From Micromonospora sp. WMMD980 (GTDB lineage: Bacteria > Actinomycetota > Actinomycetes > Mycobacteriales > Micromonosporaceae): a DNA stretch of 64,000 nucleotides. The position numbers were made by a program, and so were the translations under genes. The stretch lies in assembly GCF_029626035.1 (NCBI RefSeq), contig NZ_JARUBE010000003.1:6696001-6760000 (forward strand). The letters are read 5' to 3'. How positions within the stretch are numbered: the stretch's first letter is position 1; every line of letters starts with the position of its first letter. Under the pieces are notes generated by a model. That model was not told the origin of the DNA and made no database searches. It saw nothing but the letters and a program-made list of their open reading frames with translations. Positions 1-7,931 of the stretch are shown in pieces.

Positions 1-1
1 G

Positions 2-880
2 ATGGGGCGGCACCGGCTGCGCCGCGACATCGTCACCACGGTGCTGGTCAACGAGGCGATCAACCGGGGCGGCATCTCGTTCGTGTTCCGGGTGGTCGAG
101 GAGACGGCCGCCTCGGCGGCGGACGTGCTGCGCGCGTACGTGGTGGTCCGCGAGGTGTTCGAGCTGGGCGACCTGTGGAACGCGGTGGAGGCGCTGGACA
201 ACAAGGTCTCGCCCGAGCTGCAGACCGCCGTCTACCTGGACACCCGGCGGCTGCTCGACCGGGCGGTGCGCTGGCTGGTCACCAACCGGCGCTCGCCGAT
301 CGACGTGCCGGCGGAGATCGCCCGGCTGCGCGACGGGGTGGCCCGGCTCATGCCGGACCTGGAGCACCTCTTCTGGGGCACCGAACGGGAGGCGATCGAG
401 GCGCACATCGAGGCCCTCGTCGGCAGGGGGCTGCCGCGGGAGCTGGCCGTGCAGGCGACCCGCCTGATGTACAGCTTCGGCCTGCTCGACATCGTCGAAA
501 CGGCGCAGACGACCGGGCGGCAGGTGAGCGAGGTGGCCTCGGTCTACTTCGTGCTCTCCGACCGGTTCCGGGTGGACGCCCTGCTGTCGAAGATCTCGCT
601 GCTGCCGAGGGAGGACCGCTGGCAGACGCTGGCCCGGATGGCGCTGCGCTACGACCTGTACGCCGCGCTGGCCGCGCTCACCGCGGAGGTGCTGGGCTCC
701 ACCTCGGACGATCTGCCGCCGGTGGAGCGGGTGCAGGAGTGGGAACAGGCGAACGCGACCTCGATCCACCGGGCGCACCGGGCGATGGGGGAGTTCGACG
801 AGTCCCGCGCCGACCTCTCCGCGCTGTCCGTCCTGCTGCGCCAGATCCGTACCCTGGTCCGGACCTCGGCCGCCGCCTGA
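2..880 (+). CDS. gdhB: NAD-specific glutamate dehydrogenase, C-terminal part (gene runs in from the left)
   Basis: The frame is open from the first complete codon to TGA at 878-880, giving 292 residues. The sequence matches the C-terminal helical region of the very large (about 1,600 residue) NAD-dependent glutamate dehydrogenases, which deaminate glutamate to 2-oxoglutarate. Recognisable stretches are VNEAINRGGISFVFRV near the left edge and the region around residue 160 (ATRLMYSFGLLDIVE). The catalytic domain lies outside the window, so the first Met shown is internal. A GGGGCCCC palindromic repeat begins 4 bases after the stop and probably ends transcription. The family call is firm; nothing can be said about the start or regulation. 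Confidence 0.85.
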   Translation: MGRHRLRRDIVTTVLVNEAINRGGISFVFRVVEETAASAADVLRAYVVVREVFELGDLWNAVEALDNKVSPELQTAVYLDTRRLLDRAVRWLVTNRRSPIDVPAEIARLRDGVARLMPDLEHLFWGTEREAIEAHIEALVGRGLPRELAVQATRLMYSFGLLDIVETAQTTGRQVSEVASVYFVLSDRFRVDALLSKISLLPREDRWQTLARMALRYDLYAALAALTAEVLGSTSDDLPPVERVQEWEQANATSIHRAHRAMGEFDESRADLSALSVLLRQIRTLVRTSAAA

Positions 881-883
881 CGG

Positions 884-938
884 TAAGGCGGGGCCCCCGC
901 TTAACGCCTGCGGTATAGCAGGGGGCCCCGCTTAACAC
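884..938. repeat. GGGGCCCC-cored palindromic repeat, copy 1
   Basis: Two GC-rich palindromic cores (gcggggcccccgc and cagggggcccc) are each followed by cgcttaac, and the copy ends TTAACACC. It lies between the 3' ends of the convergent glutamate dehydrogenase and sortase genes. Related copies are at 7847-7900, 27133-27190 and 28661-28747. The shape and position fit a bidirectional terminator carried by a dispersed repeat family. Confidence 0.8.
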
Positions 939-956
939 CCCGACGCGCCGCGCCGG

Positions 957-1841
957 TCACGCGGTCATGTGTGCGTAGACGACGATGTTGTTCAGGTAGC
1001 TGCCGGCGGCCCGGTCGAACGTCCCGCCGCAGGTGACCACGCGCAGGCCGGGCACGCCGGACGGGCCGTAGACCTGCTCCGCGGGAAAGGCGGTCTTCGG
1101 GTACGACCGGACGTCGTCCACGGTGAACGTGGCGGTCGAGCCGTCCTGCCGGGTGACGGTGATGACGTCGCCCCGCACCAGCGCGCCGAGGTTGAAGAAG
1201 ACCGCCGGGCCGAGCTTGGCGGAGTCGACGTGCCCGACCACCACCGCGTTGCCGACCTCGCCGGGGCTGGCGCCGGGCGAGTACCAGGCCGCCTTCATGG
1301 CCTGGTCCAGCGGCGGCACCTGCACCGTGCCGTCCGGGTTGGTGCCGAGCGTCATGATCTCCGCACGTACCCCGATCCGGGGGATCGCGATGGTGGTGGG
1401 CGCCGATCGGGGCAGCCCGGCCGGCACGCCGGGGGCGCCCGCCGGTGAGCGGGGCGGGGCGGCGGGCACGGCGCCGGCCACGGCCGGCGGGGTGACGCCG
1501 GCCGGTGGGGCCGTCGGCGTCGGTCCGGCCGGCGCGCCCGGGCCCGGGGAACCAGTCGACGGCGCGGGAGCGGCCGGGGCCGCGGTGGTCGGGGGAGCCC
1601 AGTCCCAGGGCGGCCCGGCCCCGACATCCGCATCCGGCGTGCCGGTCGGATCCGTGACGGCGGTGGGGCCGGTCTGCGCGATCGGCTGCGGCGGGGTGGG
1701 TGGCGGCACGGTGCGGAAGGACGCGCCGATCAGCCCGGAGCCCACCATGGCGAGCAGGACGACGAGCGCCGCGCCGGCGGCACGCCACGGTTTCCCGCGA
1801 CGGCCGCCGGCCCGGTTCGTCGTCCGGTCAGACCAGGTCAC
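957..1841 (-). CDS. Class F sortase
   Basis: Transpeptidase of 294 residues that would cut a C-terminal sorting signal on a secreted protein and attach it to the cell surface. One membrane segment (about residues 21-41) follows a basic N-terminus. A long Pro/Ala/Thr-rich linker (about 44-148) leads to the sortase barrel. The catalytic triad is visible: His204 (VVGHVD), Cys271 (TCGGTFD) and Arg277. A single N-terminal anchor, Pro-rich linker and TCGGTFD are typical of actinobacterial class F enzymes. The start overlaps the end of the upstream gene by 14 bases, so the two are co-transcribed and that gene is the obvious substrate candidate. An actinobacterial housekeeping (class E) sortase is not excluded but fits less well. 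Confidence 0.9.
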   Translation of the reverse strand: MTWSDRTTNRAGGRRGKPWRAAGAALVVLLAMVGSGLIGASFRTVPPPTPPQPIAQTGPTAVTDPTGTPDADVGAGPPWDWAPPTTAAPAAPAPSTGSPGPGAPAGPTPTAPPAGVTPPAVAGAVPAAPPRSPAGAPGVPAGLPRSAPTTIAIPRIGVRAEIMTLGTNPDGTVQVPPLDQAMKAAWYSPGASPGEVGNAVVVGHVDSAKLGPAVFFNLGALVRGDVITVTRQDGSTATFTVDDVRSYPKTAFPAEQVYGPSGVPGLRVVTCGGTFDRAAGSYLNNIVVYAHMTA

Positions 1842-2916
1842 CGGCCCGGCGCCGACGCAGGAGCACCAGTCCGCCGAGCGCGGCGGCGCCGATCATCCCC
1901 GCGCCCCCGGTGGCGAGTCCGCGGTCGAGGCCGGTGGTGGCCATACCGCCGTCACCGCCGTCGACCCCGCCGTGCGGCAGGACCACCAGCTCACCCTCGC
2001 CGCAGGAGCCCCGCAGCTCGTACCGGCCCGGGTGGGCGTCCTCGGAGACCCGGGCCTCGCCGTAGTAGACGAAGTCCTTCCCGTGCTCCCAGCCGGCCTC
2101 GTCACCGGAGCCGTGCTCGTCGCCGCCCTGCCAGGCGTCGCCGCCCTGCCACCCGGCGCCGTGCTCGTCCTTGCCGTCCTTGCCGTACTCGTCGGCGGCC
2201 TCGGGACCCTTGTGCTCGTCCTTCGCCTCGGGACCCTTGCCGTGCTCGTCCTTGCCGTCCGGGCGGTGCCCGTCCTTGCCGTCCCTGCCGTGCTCGTCGT
2301 CGGCCCAGTCGGCGGCGTCCCAGCCCGGCTCGGCGGCCTGGCTGTACTCCTCCGGGACCTGGCCGGCGGCGTCGGCGGCCGCGCCGGCACCCGTGCCGCC
2401 CGGCTGCGGCGCGTCGGCCGGAGGCTGCGGCATCCCCGCCTCGCCCGGTCCGTGCCCGTCCCTGCCCTGCTCGTCCTTGGCCTCGGGACCCTTGCCGCCC
2501 TCGGGGCCCTTGCCGTGCTCGTCCTTGCCCCTGTCGTCCTTGCCGTCCGGGCCCTGGCCGTGGTCGCCGCCGTGGGCGTCCTTGCCGTCGGGGCCCTGGT
2601 CCGCGTCCTGCGCCCAGTCGCCACCTCGATCGGCCCAGCCGGTGCCGTCGGCCCAGCCGCCGTGCTCGCCATCGCGGGCCGGATGCAGGTCGACCCGGCC
2701 GGTGACCTTCGACCAGACGTAGGCGTGTTCCTGCGGCTCGGAGCAGATCTGGAGCAGTTCCACGGTGTCGCCCGCCTTGACCACGTGCGGCTTGGCGATG
2801 ACCTTGCCCTCGTCGTCGTGCCCGCCCGCGTAGGCCAGCCCCGGGGTGAACACGAGAAGGCCCGCGCCGCCGAGAGCGGCACCCGCGACGACCTTCCCGA
2901 GCATCTTCTTAGCCAT
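1828..2916 (-). CDS. Secreted Asp/Gly/His/Lys-rich wall protein, likely sortase substrate
   Basis: The start is ATG at 2916 (MAKKMLGK), with GGAG 11 bases upstream; an in-frame GTG lies four codons earlier. A signal peptide ends near FTPGLAYA. A small folded part (about residues 28-80, ICSEPQEHAYVWSKV) is followed by about 190 residues of low-complexity repeats built on GPDGKDEHGK and GPEAKDEH. A second short folded part follows (GRYELRGSCGEGEL). The C-terminus carries MATTG, then LATGG, a hydrophobic segment and RRRR, which has the architecture of a sorting signal. MATTG resembles the LAxTG consensus more than LPxTG. The charged, His-rich middle could bind metal ions, but that is inference. 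It is co-transcribed with the downstream sortase. Confidence 0.75.
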   Translation of the reverse strand: MAKKMLGKVVAGAALGGAGLLVFTPGLAYAGGHDDEGKVIAKPHVVKAGDTVELLQICSEPQEHAYVWSKVTGRVDLHPARDGEHGGWADGTGWADRGGDWAQDADQGPDGKDAHGGDHGQGPDGKDDRGKDEHGKGPEGGKGPEAKDEQGRDGHGPGEAGMPQPPADAPQPGGTGAGAAADAAGQVPEEYSQAAEPGWDAADWADDEHGRDGKDGHRPDGKDEHGKGPEAKDEHKGPEAADEYGKDGKDEHGAGWQGGDAWQGGDEHGSGDEAGWEHGKDFVYYGEARVSEDAHPGRYELRGSCGEGELVVLPHGGVDGGDGGMATTGLDRGLATGGAGMIGAAALGGLVLLRRRRAGDLV

Positions 2917-3132
2917 GAGCAGCGTCACTCCATCCCTGTTCGTCCTGAGCCCGACGTCGGTCGAGCTACCGCCGACGTTAGACCTTTTCGCGACTTATTC
3001 GGGGAAAGATTCGTTTTTAGGACTTTGCCGATGATGTGGCTTTCACGCGTGCGGAGCGCCGCCGCGCCCCGTCTGTGCCTCGGAGATCCCGCTGCGCGAT
3101 AGGGTCGGCGTGGGCGCATCGAGCCATTGCCA

Positions 3133-3146
3133 TGGAAGCGCTCCCA
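3133..3146 (+). promoter_or_regulatory. CebR-type operator upstream of the cellulase gene
   Basis: TGGAAGCGCTCCCA differs at one position from the 14-bp CebR operator of streptomycetes, TGGGAGCGCTCCCA. It lies 255 bases upstream of the GH6 cellulase start, in a 484-base gap (2917-3400) that otherwise holds only AT-richer promoter-like sequence near 2970-3030. By family knowledge, a LacI-type CebR would repress here until cellobiose or cellotriose is present. No cebR gene lies in the window. Confidence 0.7.
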
Positions 3147-3400
3147 TGCAAGAATCGCTGCACGCGGTTCGGGGAGCCACACCGCGAGCTCAGACGTCGA
3201 GGGCACCGGTTTCACCGGACGACGTCGGCTCCAACGGCCGGTCCTGCGGACCGGTCGGCACCACCACCCCTTCACGCCCGTCCGGGTCGGGCGTCCCCCG
3301 AAGCAACCCGTGGCGCGCACGGTCGATCCCGCAGGGCGACCGCCGCCGCCATTCCGCCGGGCCGTACGCGGATCCGGTCTCGCCCAAGGAGATCAGTGGC

Positions 3401-5203
3401 ATGAATCTGTGGAGAAGGCTGTCCGGCCGGAGCCGGACGCTCGCGCTCACCGGCGCCGGCGTCCTCGTGGCCGGTGGGCTGGTGACCCTTCCGGTCACCG
3501 CGGCGCAGGCCGCGACCCAGTGCAGCGTGGACTACACCACCAACGACTGGGCCGGTGGCTTCACCGCCAGCGTGGTCATCAAGAACCTCGGTGACCCGGT
3601 CAGCTCGTGGAACCTCGGCTTCACGTTCCCGAACAGCAGCCAGCGCGTGCAGCAGGGCTGGTCGGCGAAGTGGACCCAGAGCGGCCAGAACGTCACCGCG
3701 CAGAACGAGTCCTACAACGGGTCGCTGGGCACCGGCGCCAGCGCGAACATCGGGTTCAACGGCGCCTGGAGCGGCAGCAACCCGAAGCCGACCCAGTTCA
3801 CGCTGAACGGCACGGTCTGCAACGGCGGCACGCCGCCCACCAGCACGCCGCCCACCAGCACCCCGCCGACCAGCACCCCGCCGACCAGCACCCCGCCGAC
3901 GAGCACCCCGCCCACGAGCACGCCGCCCACCAGCACCCCACCCGGCCAGAAGGTGGACAACCCCTACGCCGGGGCCAAGGGCTACGTGAACCCGGAGTGG
4001 AAGGCCAAGGCCGAGTCGGTCGCCGGCGGCAACCGGGTGTCGAACAACCCGACCGCGGTGTGGCTGGACCGGATCGCCGCCATCAACGGCACCACGGGCA
4101 GCAGCTCCAACGGCTCGATGGGCGTCCGTGACCACCTGGACGCCGCGCTCGCCCAGGGCGCCGGCTACATCCAGTTCGTCATCTACAACCTGCCCGGCCG
4201 GGACTGCGCCGCGCTCTCCTCCAACGGTGAGCTGGGCCCGGACGAGCTGCCGCGCTACAAGTCCGAGTACATCGACCCGATCGCCGCGATCCAGGCCGAC
4301 GCGAAGTACAAGAACCTGCGGATCGTGAACATCATCGAGATCGACTCGCTGCCCAACCTGGTGACCAACACCTCGGGCCAGCCGGGCGGCACCGCGATGT
4401 GTGACACGGTCAAGGCCAACGGCGCGTACGTCAACGGCGTGGGCTACGCCCTCGCCAAGCTCGGCGCGATCGGCAACGTCTACAACTACATCGACGCCGC
4501 GCACCATGGCTGGATCGGCTGGGACAGCAACTTCGGCACGACCGCCCAGCAGCTCCACGCCGCGGCCACCGCCTCCGGCAGCACCGTCCGCAACGTGACG
4601 GGCTTCATCGTCAACACGGCCAACTACTCCGCGCTCAAGGAGCCGTACGTCAAGATCACCGACACGGTGAACGGCCAAACCGTGCGGCAGGCCAAGTGGA
4701 TCGACTGGAACCAGTACGTCGACGAGCTGTCGTTCGCCCAGGCGTTCCGGCAGAAGCTGGTCTCGGTCGGCTTCGAGAGCAACATCGGCATGCTGATCGA
4801 CACCTCCCGCAACGGTTGGGGCGGCTCCGCCCGGCCCACCGGCCCGGGCCCGCTGACCTCGGTGGACGCCTACGTCAACGGTGGTCGGGTGGACCGTCGC
4901 ATCCACGCCGGCAACTGGTGCAACCAGGCCGGCGCGGGTCTCGGCGAGCGGCCGAAGGCCAACCCGGAGCCGGGCATCGACGCCTACGTCTGGGTGAAGC
5001 CCCCGGGTGAGTCGGACGGCTCCAGCAAGGAGATCCCGAACAACGAGGGCAAGGGCTTCGACCGGATGTGCGACCCGACGTACACCGGCAACGCCCGCAA
5101 CGGCAACAGCCTGTCCGGTGCCCTGCCGGACGCGCCGATCTCCGGCGCCTGGTTCCCGGCCCAGTTCGCGCAGCTGATGCAGAACGCCTACCCGGCGCTC
5201 TGA
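3401..5203 (+). CDS. Secreted GH6 cellulase (cellobiohydrolase type) with N-terminal CBM2
   Basis: 600 residues from ATG 3401, preceded by AAGGAG. The signal peptide ends after about residue 37 (TAAQA). A CBM2 cellulose-binding domain (about 38-138) opens with ATQCSVDY and holds the usual Trp residues and terminal Cys. A linker of seven exact PPTST repeats leads to a GH6 catalytic domain (about 160-600). GH6 landmarks are YNLPGRDCAA, with the likely proton-donor Asp, and IIEIDSLPNLVTN. GH6 enzymes cut beta-1,4-glucan with inversion. Two long loops with paired Cys suggest a tunnel-shaped, exo-acting site, although endo-activity cannot be ruled out. A CebR-type operator lies upstream and a strong hairpin ends the gene. 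It stands alone, not in an operon. Confidence 0.93.
   Translation: MNLWRRLSGRSRTLALTGAGVLVAGGLVTLPVTAAQAATQCSVDYTTNDWAGGFTASVVIKNLGDPVSSWNLGFTFPNSSQRVQQGWSAKWTQSGQNVTAQNESYNGSLGTGASANIGFNGAWSGSNPKPTQFTLNGTVCNGGTPPTSTPPTSTPPTSTPPTSTPPTSTPPTSTPPTSTPPGQKVDNPYAGAKGYVNPEWKAKAESVAGGNRVSNNPTAVWLDRIAAINGTTGSSSNGSMGVRDHLDAALAQGAGYIQFVIYNLPGRDCAALSSNGELGPDELPRYKSEYIDPIAAIQADAKYKNLRIVNIIEIDSLPNLVTNTSGQPGGTAMCDTVKANGAYVNGVGYALAKLGAIGNVYNYIDAAHHGWIGWDSNFGTTAQQLHAAATASGSTVRNVTGFIVNTANYSALKEPYVKITDTVNGQTVRQAKWIDWNQYVDELSFAQAFRQKLVSVGFESNIGMLIDTSRNGWGGSARPTGPGPLTSVDAYVNGGRVDRRIHAGNWCNQAGAGLGERPKANPEPGIDAYVWVKPPGESDGSSKEIPNNEGKGFDRMCDPTYTGNARNGNSLSGALPDAPISGAWFPAQFAQLMQNAYPAL
3833..3937 (+). repeat. Seven tandem 15-bp units coding the PPTST linker
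   Basis: Seven consecutive 15-base units each encode Pro-Pro-Thr-Ser-Thr, with only synonymous differences such as ccgcccacc versus ccgccgacc. They form the flexible, probably O-glycosylated hinge between CBM2 and the GH6 domain. The copy number is likely to vary between strains by slippage. Confidence 0.9.
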
Positions 5204-5261
5204 TTCCGCGGCCGGACCACCCGCCGCGGCGGGAGTGAGGCACCGCCGCGCGGGTTCCCCC

Positions 5262-5297
5262 GGGCCCCTGGTCGACGCCCACGTCGACCAGGGGCCC
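5262..5297 (+). terminator. Hairpin terminator between the cellulase and the convergent gene
   Basis: A perfect 16-bp inverted repeat (5262-5277 and 5282-5297, arm gggcccctggtcgacg) with a 4-base loop lies between the convergent 3' ends of the cellulase and the gene at 5313. It would act in both directions. Confidence 0.85.
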
Positions 5298-5312
5298 CCG
5301 GCCGTCCTCAGG

Positions 5313-5690
5313 TCAGGGCACCGTCTTCTCGATCGCCGCCCGGCCCAGCTCGGCCAGGTCCCGGCGGGCCCGCTCCAGGTTCGCCGGGGTCACGTCCTGA
5401 CCCCGGGCCCGCACCAGGTCCTCCGGCTCCCAGGGCTGCTCGGCGCCGGTGCGGATGTTGTCCCCGCCCGCGCCGGTGCCGGTCCCGGTCGCGCCGGTCC
5501 CGGCCGCGTACGGGTCGCCGAGGATGTCCGGCGACCCGGTGTCGGCCACCGCGCCGTCCGGCTCGGCGAAGGTGGGATTGTCCGGGTCGGTGCCGCCGGT
5601 ACGCAGCTGCGGCACCGTGCTGTCGTCGTCCACCGCCGCGGCCACCTCGGGGGTCTCCTCCAGCGGTCGTCCGGGGTCACGATCGGCCAT
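5313..5690 (-). CDS. Hypothetical protein, disordered N-terminus
   Basis: 125 residues from ATG 5690, chosen because AGGAGG lies 8 bases upstream. The first 90 residues are acidic and rich in Gly, Thr, Pro and Asp, probably disordered. The last 35 form a predicted helix (TPANLERARRDLAELGRAAIEK). There is no signal peptide, membrane segment or recognised domain. It lies 84 bases downstream of the small membrane protein gene and may belong to the symporter transcript. Function unknown. Confidence 0.6.
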   Translation of the reverse strand: MADRDPGRPLEETPEVAAAVDDDSTVPQLRTGGTDPDNPTFAEPDGAVADTGSPDILGDPYAAGTGATGTGTGAGGDNIRTGAEQPWEPEDLVRARGQDVTPANLERARRDLAELGRAAIEKTVP

Positions 5691-5774
5691 GCTGCTGCCC
5701 TCCTGTCCCATCGGTGATCCCCCTGGCCTACCCCGTGGGGAAGCGGCCATGCCGGCCGCCACCACGCCGGCATC

Positions 5775-6095
5775 TCAGGACTCGTCGGCGCGCGTCTTCG
5801 GCGCCTCCGTCGGGCTCAGCTTCTGCCAGAGCAGCATGAGCAGTCCGAAGACCAGCATCACCGCGCCGGCCCAGAGGTTGATCCGCAGGCCCTGCGCCTT
5901 GTCGATCTCGGCCGACGAGTCGAAGAGCCCCATCAGCCCGACGATCAGCCCGTACGCGACGAACAGCCCGCCGATGACCCGGCGGATGTCGAACAGCCGG
6001 GCCGCCGCCGAACTCTCCTCCCGGGCGTCCTCGGTCTCGTCGACCAGCGGGTCGTGGGCCTCGCCGCCCTGGTAGCGGTCCTCGTTGTCTGCCAT
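5775..6095 (-). CDS. Small membrane protein paired with the symporter
   Basis: 106 residues. An acidic cytoplasmic N-terminus (about 30 residues) is followed by two membrane helices (about 40-60, VIGGLFVAYGLIVGLMG, and about 73-92, LWAGAVMLVFGLLMLLW) and a short polar tail. It starts 16 bases after the stop of the sodium:solute symporter on the same strand, so the two are almost certainly co-transcribed. The layout suggests a small accessory subunit, but the family has no known function that I recognise. Confidence 0.7.
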   Translation of the reverse strand: MADNEDRYQGGEAHDPLVDETEDAREESSAAARLFDIRRVIGGLFVAYGLIVGLMGLFDSSAEIDKAQGLRINLWAGAVMLVFGLLMLLWQKLSPTEAPKTRADES

Positions 6096-6111
6096 GACCT
6101 GGGTCCCTTCC

Positions 6112-7767
6112 TCAGAAGACCGGGATGTAGAAGAGGGCGGCGAGCACCACGGCGACCAGGCCGAGCAGCACCGGGGAGCGGTACCAGGCCGCGTCGCCGG
6201 CCAGCGAGTCGTCCTTCAGCGTGGTGTCGCTCATGCCGTACACCAGGCCGGTCAGCTCGCTGTCGGTCTTCGGCCGGGTCAGCGGCGTGATGATCGCGGC
6301 CACCACCGCGACGGTGACGAAGGCCAGGCCCGCCCCCCAGAAGCTCTCCTCCAGGTCGGAGTTGAAGCTGATCACGCCGGTCTTGTAGAGCAGGTAGGTG
6401 GCGATCGCCACGACGGTGCCGGAGAGCAGCGACCAGAAGCCGGCCAGCGCGCTCATCCGCCGCCAGAACATGCCGATGATGAACGTGCCGAAGAGCGGGG
6501 CGTTGAAGACCGAGAAGAGCGCCTGGATGTAGTTCATGATGTTGCTGAAGCCGGCCGCGATGAACGCGGTGCCGATCCCGACCACCACGGCCACCACGGT
6601 GGCGATCCGCCCGACCCGCACGTAGTACTCGTCCGGGCGGTCCCGGCGGAAGTACGCCTGCCAGATGTCGTACGTGAAGACGGTGTTGAAGCCGCTGACG
6701 TTGGCCGCCATGCCGGCCATGAACGACGCCACCAGGCCGGTGACCGCGATGCCGAGCACGCCGTTGGGCAGCAGGTCGCGCATCAGCAGCGGGATGGCGT
6801 TGTTGTAGACCAGGTCGCCCTGGTCGGCGCCCAGGCCCTTGACCGTGATCAGGGCGATCAGGCCGGGGATCACGGTCACCACCGGAATGAGCAGCTTCGG
6901 GTACGCCCCGATGATCGGGGTACGCCGGGCGGCGCTCATGTTCCGCGCCGAGAGCGCGCGCTGCACCTCGGCGAAGTTGGTGGTCCAGTAGCCGAAGGAG
7001 AGCACGAAGCCGAGGCCGAACACGATGCCCAGCCAGTGCGCGCCCAGCGGGTTGTCGGTGCTGCCGGTGCCCTGCCAGGCGTGCAGGCCGGCCTCGCCGA
7101 GCTTGGACTCGCGCACCGCGTCCATCAGACCGCTCACGCCGCCGACCTTGACCAGGCCGATCACCGTGATCGGCACCAGACCGGCGATGATCACGAAGAA
7201 CTGGAGCACCTCGTTGTAGATCGCGCCGGAGAGGCCACCGACGGTGATGTACGCCAGCACGATCGCCGCGCCGACCACGATCGCCACCCAGAGCGGCCAG
7301 CCCAGCAGCGCCTGCATGATCAGCGCCAGCGCGTAGAGGTTCACGCCGGCGATCAGCACCTGGGCGACCGCGAAGCTGATCGCGTTGAGCAGGTGGGTGG
7401 GGCGGTTGAAGCGCAGCCGCAGGTATTCGGGAACGCTGCGGACCTTGGAGCCGTAGTAGAACGGCATCATCACGATGCCGAGGAAGACCATCGCCGGCAC
7501 CGCGCCGATCCAGTAGTAGTGCACCGTCATGATGCCGTACTGGGCGCCGTTGGCGGCCATGCCGATGATCTCCAGCGCCCCCAGGTTCGCCGAGACGAAG
7601 GCCAGGCCGGTGACCCAGGCGGGCAGCGACCGCCCGGAGAGGAAGAAGTCGACGCTGGTCTTGATGGCACGTCGGGCGGCGAAACCGACCCCGAGCACCG
7701 TGACGAAGTAGAGCGCCAGGATCAGGTAGTCCAGGGCGTTCATGTTCAACCGTAGGCCGCTGCCCAT
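6112..7767 (-). CDS. Sodium:solute symporter (SSS family)
   Basis: 551 residues with about 14 hydrophobic helices. It belongs to the solute:sodium symporter family and resembles the sugar-type members: LDYLILALYFVTVLGVGF in helix 1, FFLSGRSLPAWV, SANLGALEIIGMAANGAQ and the VGGLSGAIYNEVLQF region. It would import a sugar or related solute using the sodium gradient; the substrate cannot be read from sequence. GGGGAG precedes ATG 7767. A second Met nine codons in is an alternative start. A GGGGCCCC repeat 80 bases upstream separates it from the previous gene. A two-helix protein follows in the same transcript. Confidence 0.88.
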   Translation of the reverse strand: MGSGLRLNMNALDYLILALYFVTVLGVGFAARRAIKTSVDFFLSGRSLPAWVTGLAFVSANLGALEIIGMAANGAQYGIMTVHYYWIGAVPAMVFLGIVMMPFYYGSKVRSVPEYLRLRFNRPTHLLNAISFAVAQVLIAGVNLYALALIMQALLGWPLWVAIVVGAAIVLAYITVGGLSGAIYNEVLQFFVIIAGLVPITVIGLVKVGGVSGLMDAVRESKLGEAGLHAWQGTGSTDNPLGAHWLGIVFGLGFVLSFGYWTTNFAEVQRALSARNMSAARRTPIIGAYPKLLIPVVTVIPGLIALITVKGLGADQGDLVYNNAIPLLMRDLLPNGVLGIAVTGLVASFMAGMAANVSGFNTVFTYDIWQAYFRRDRPDEYYVRVGRIATVVAVVVGIGTAFIAAGFSNIMNYIQALFSVFNAPLFGTFIIGMFWRRMSALAGFWSLLSGTVVAIATYLLYKTGVISFNSDLEESFWGAGLAFVTVAVVAAIITPLTRPKTDSELTGLVYGMSDTTLKDDSLAGDAAWYRSPVLLGLVAVVLAALFYIPVF

Positions 7768-7846
7768 GCCTGTTGCTCCCCTCGTGTGGGTGCGTGGTGC
7801 GCCGGCAGTTACCCCGATCGCGAAGTTTCATGCCTGCTGCGCATAT

Positions 7847-7900
7847 GCAAGGAGGGGCCCCTTCTTAACGCCTGGCGTCGAGAAGGGGCCCCTTCTCACA
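7847..7900. repeat. GGGGCCCC-cored palindromic repeat, copy 2
   Basis: Two cores, ggaggggccccttcttaac and agaaggggccccttctcac, are separated by gcctggcgtcg. The second is an exact palindrome (agaaggggccccttct). It lies downstream of the 7932-9035 gene and upstream of the symporter, both on the minus strand, so it probably terminates the former. Confidence 0.8.
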
Positions 7901-7931
7901 CGGGAGGCGGTGTGAGGTGGCAGTGGCCGGC

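Noticed and set aside
3833..3937. Short tandem repeats as a possible CRISPR array.
   Set aside because: They are in-frame 15-base units without spacers that encode the PPTST linker.
5775..7767. Symporter pair as an acetate (ActP/YjcH) system.
   Set aside because: The small partner has the two-helix form, but the symporter's motifs are closer to sugar-type members than ActP; substrate left open.
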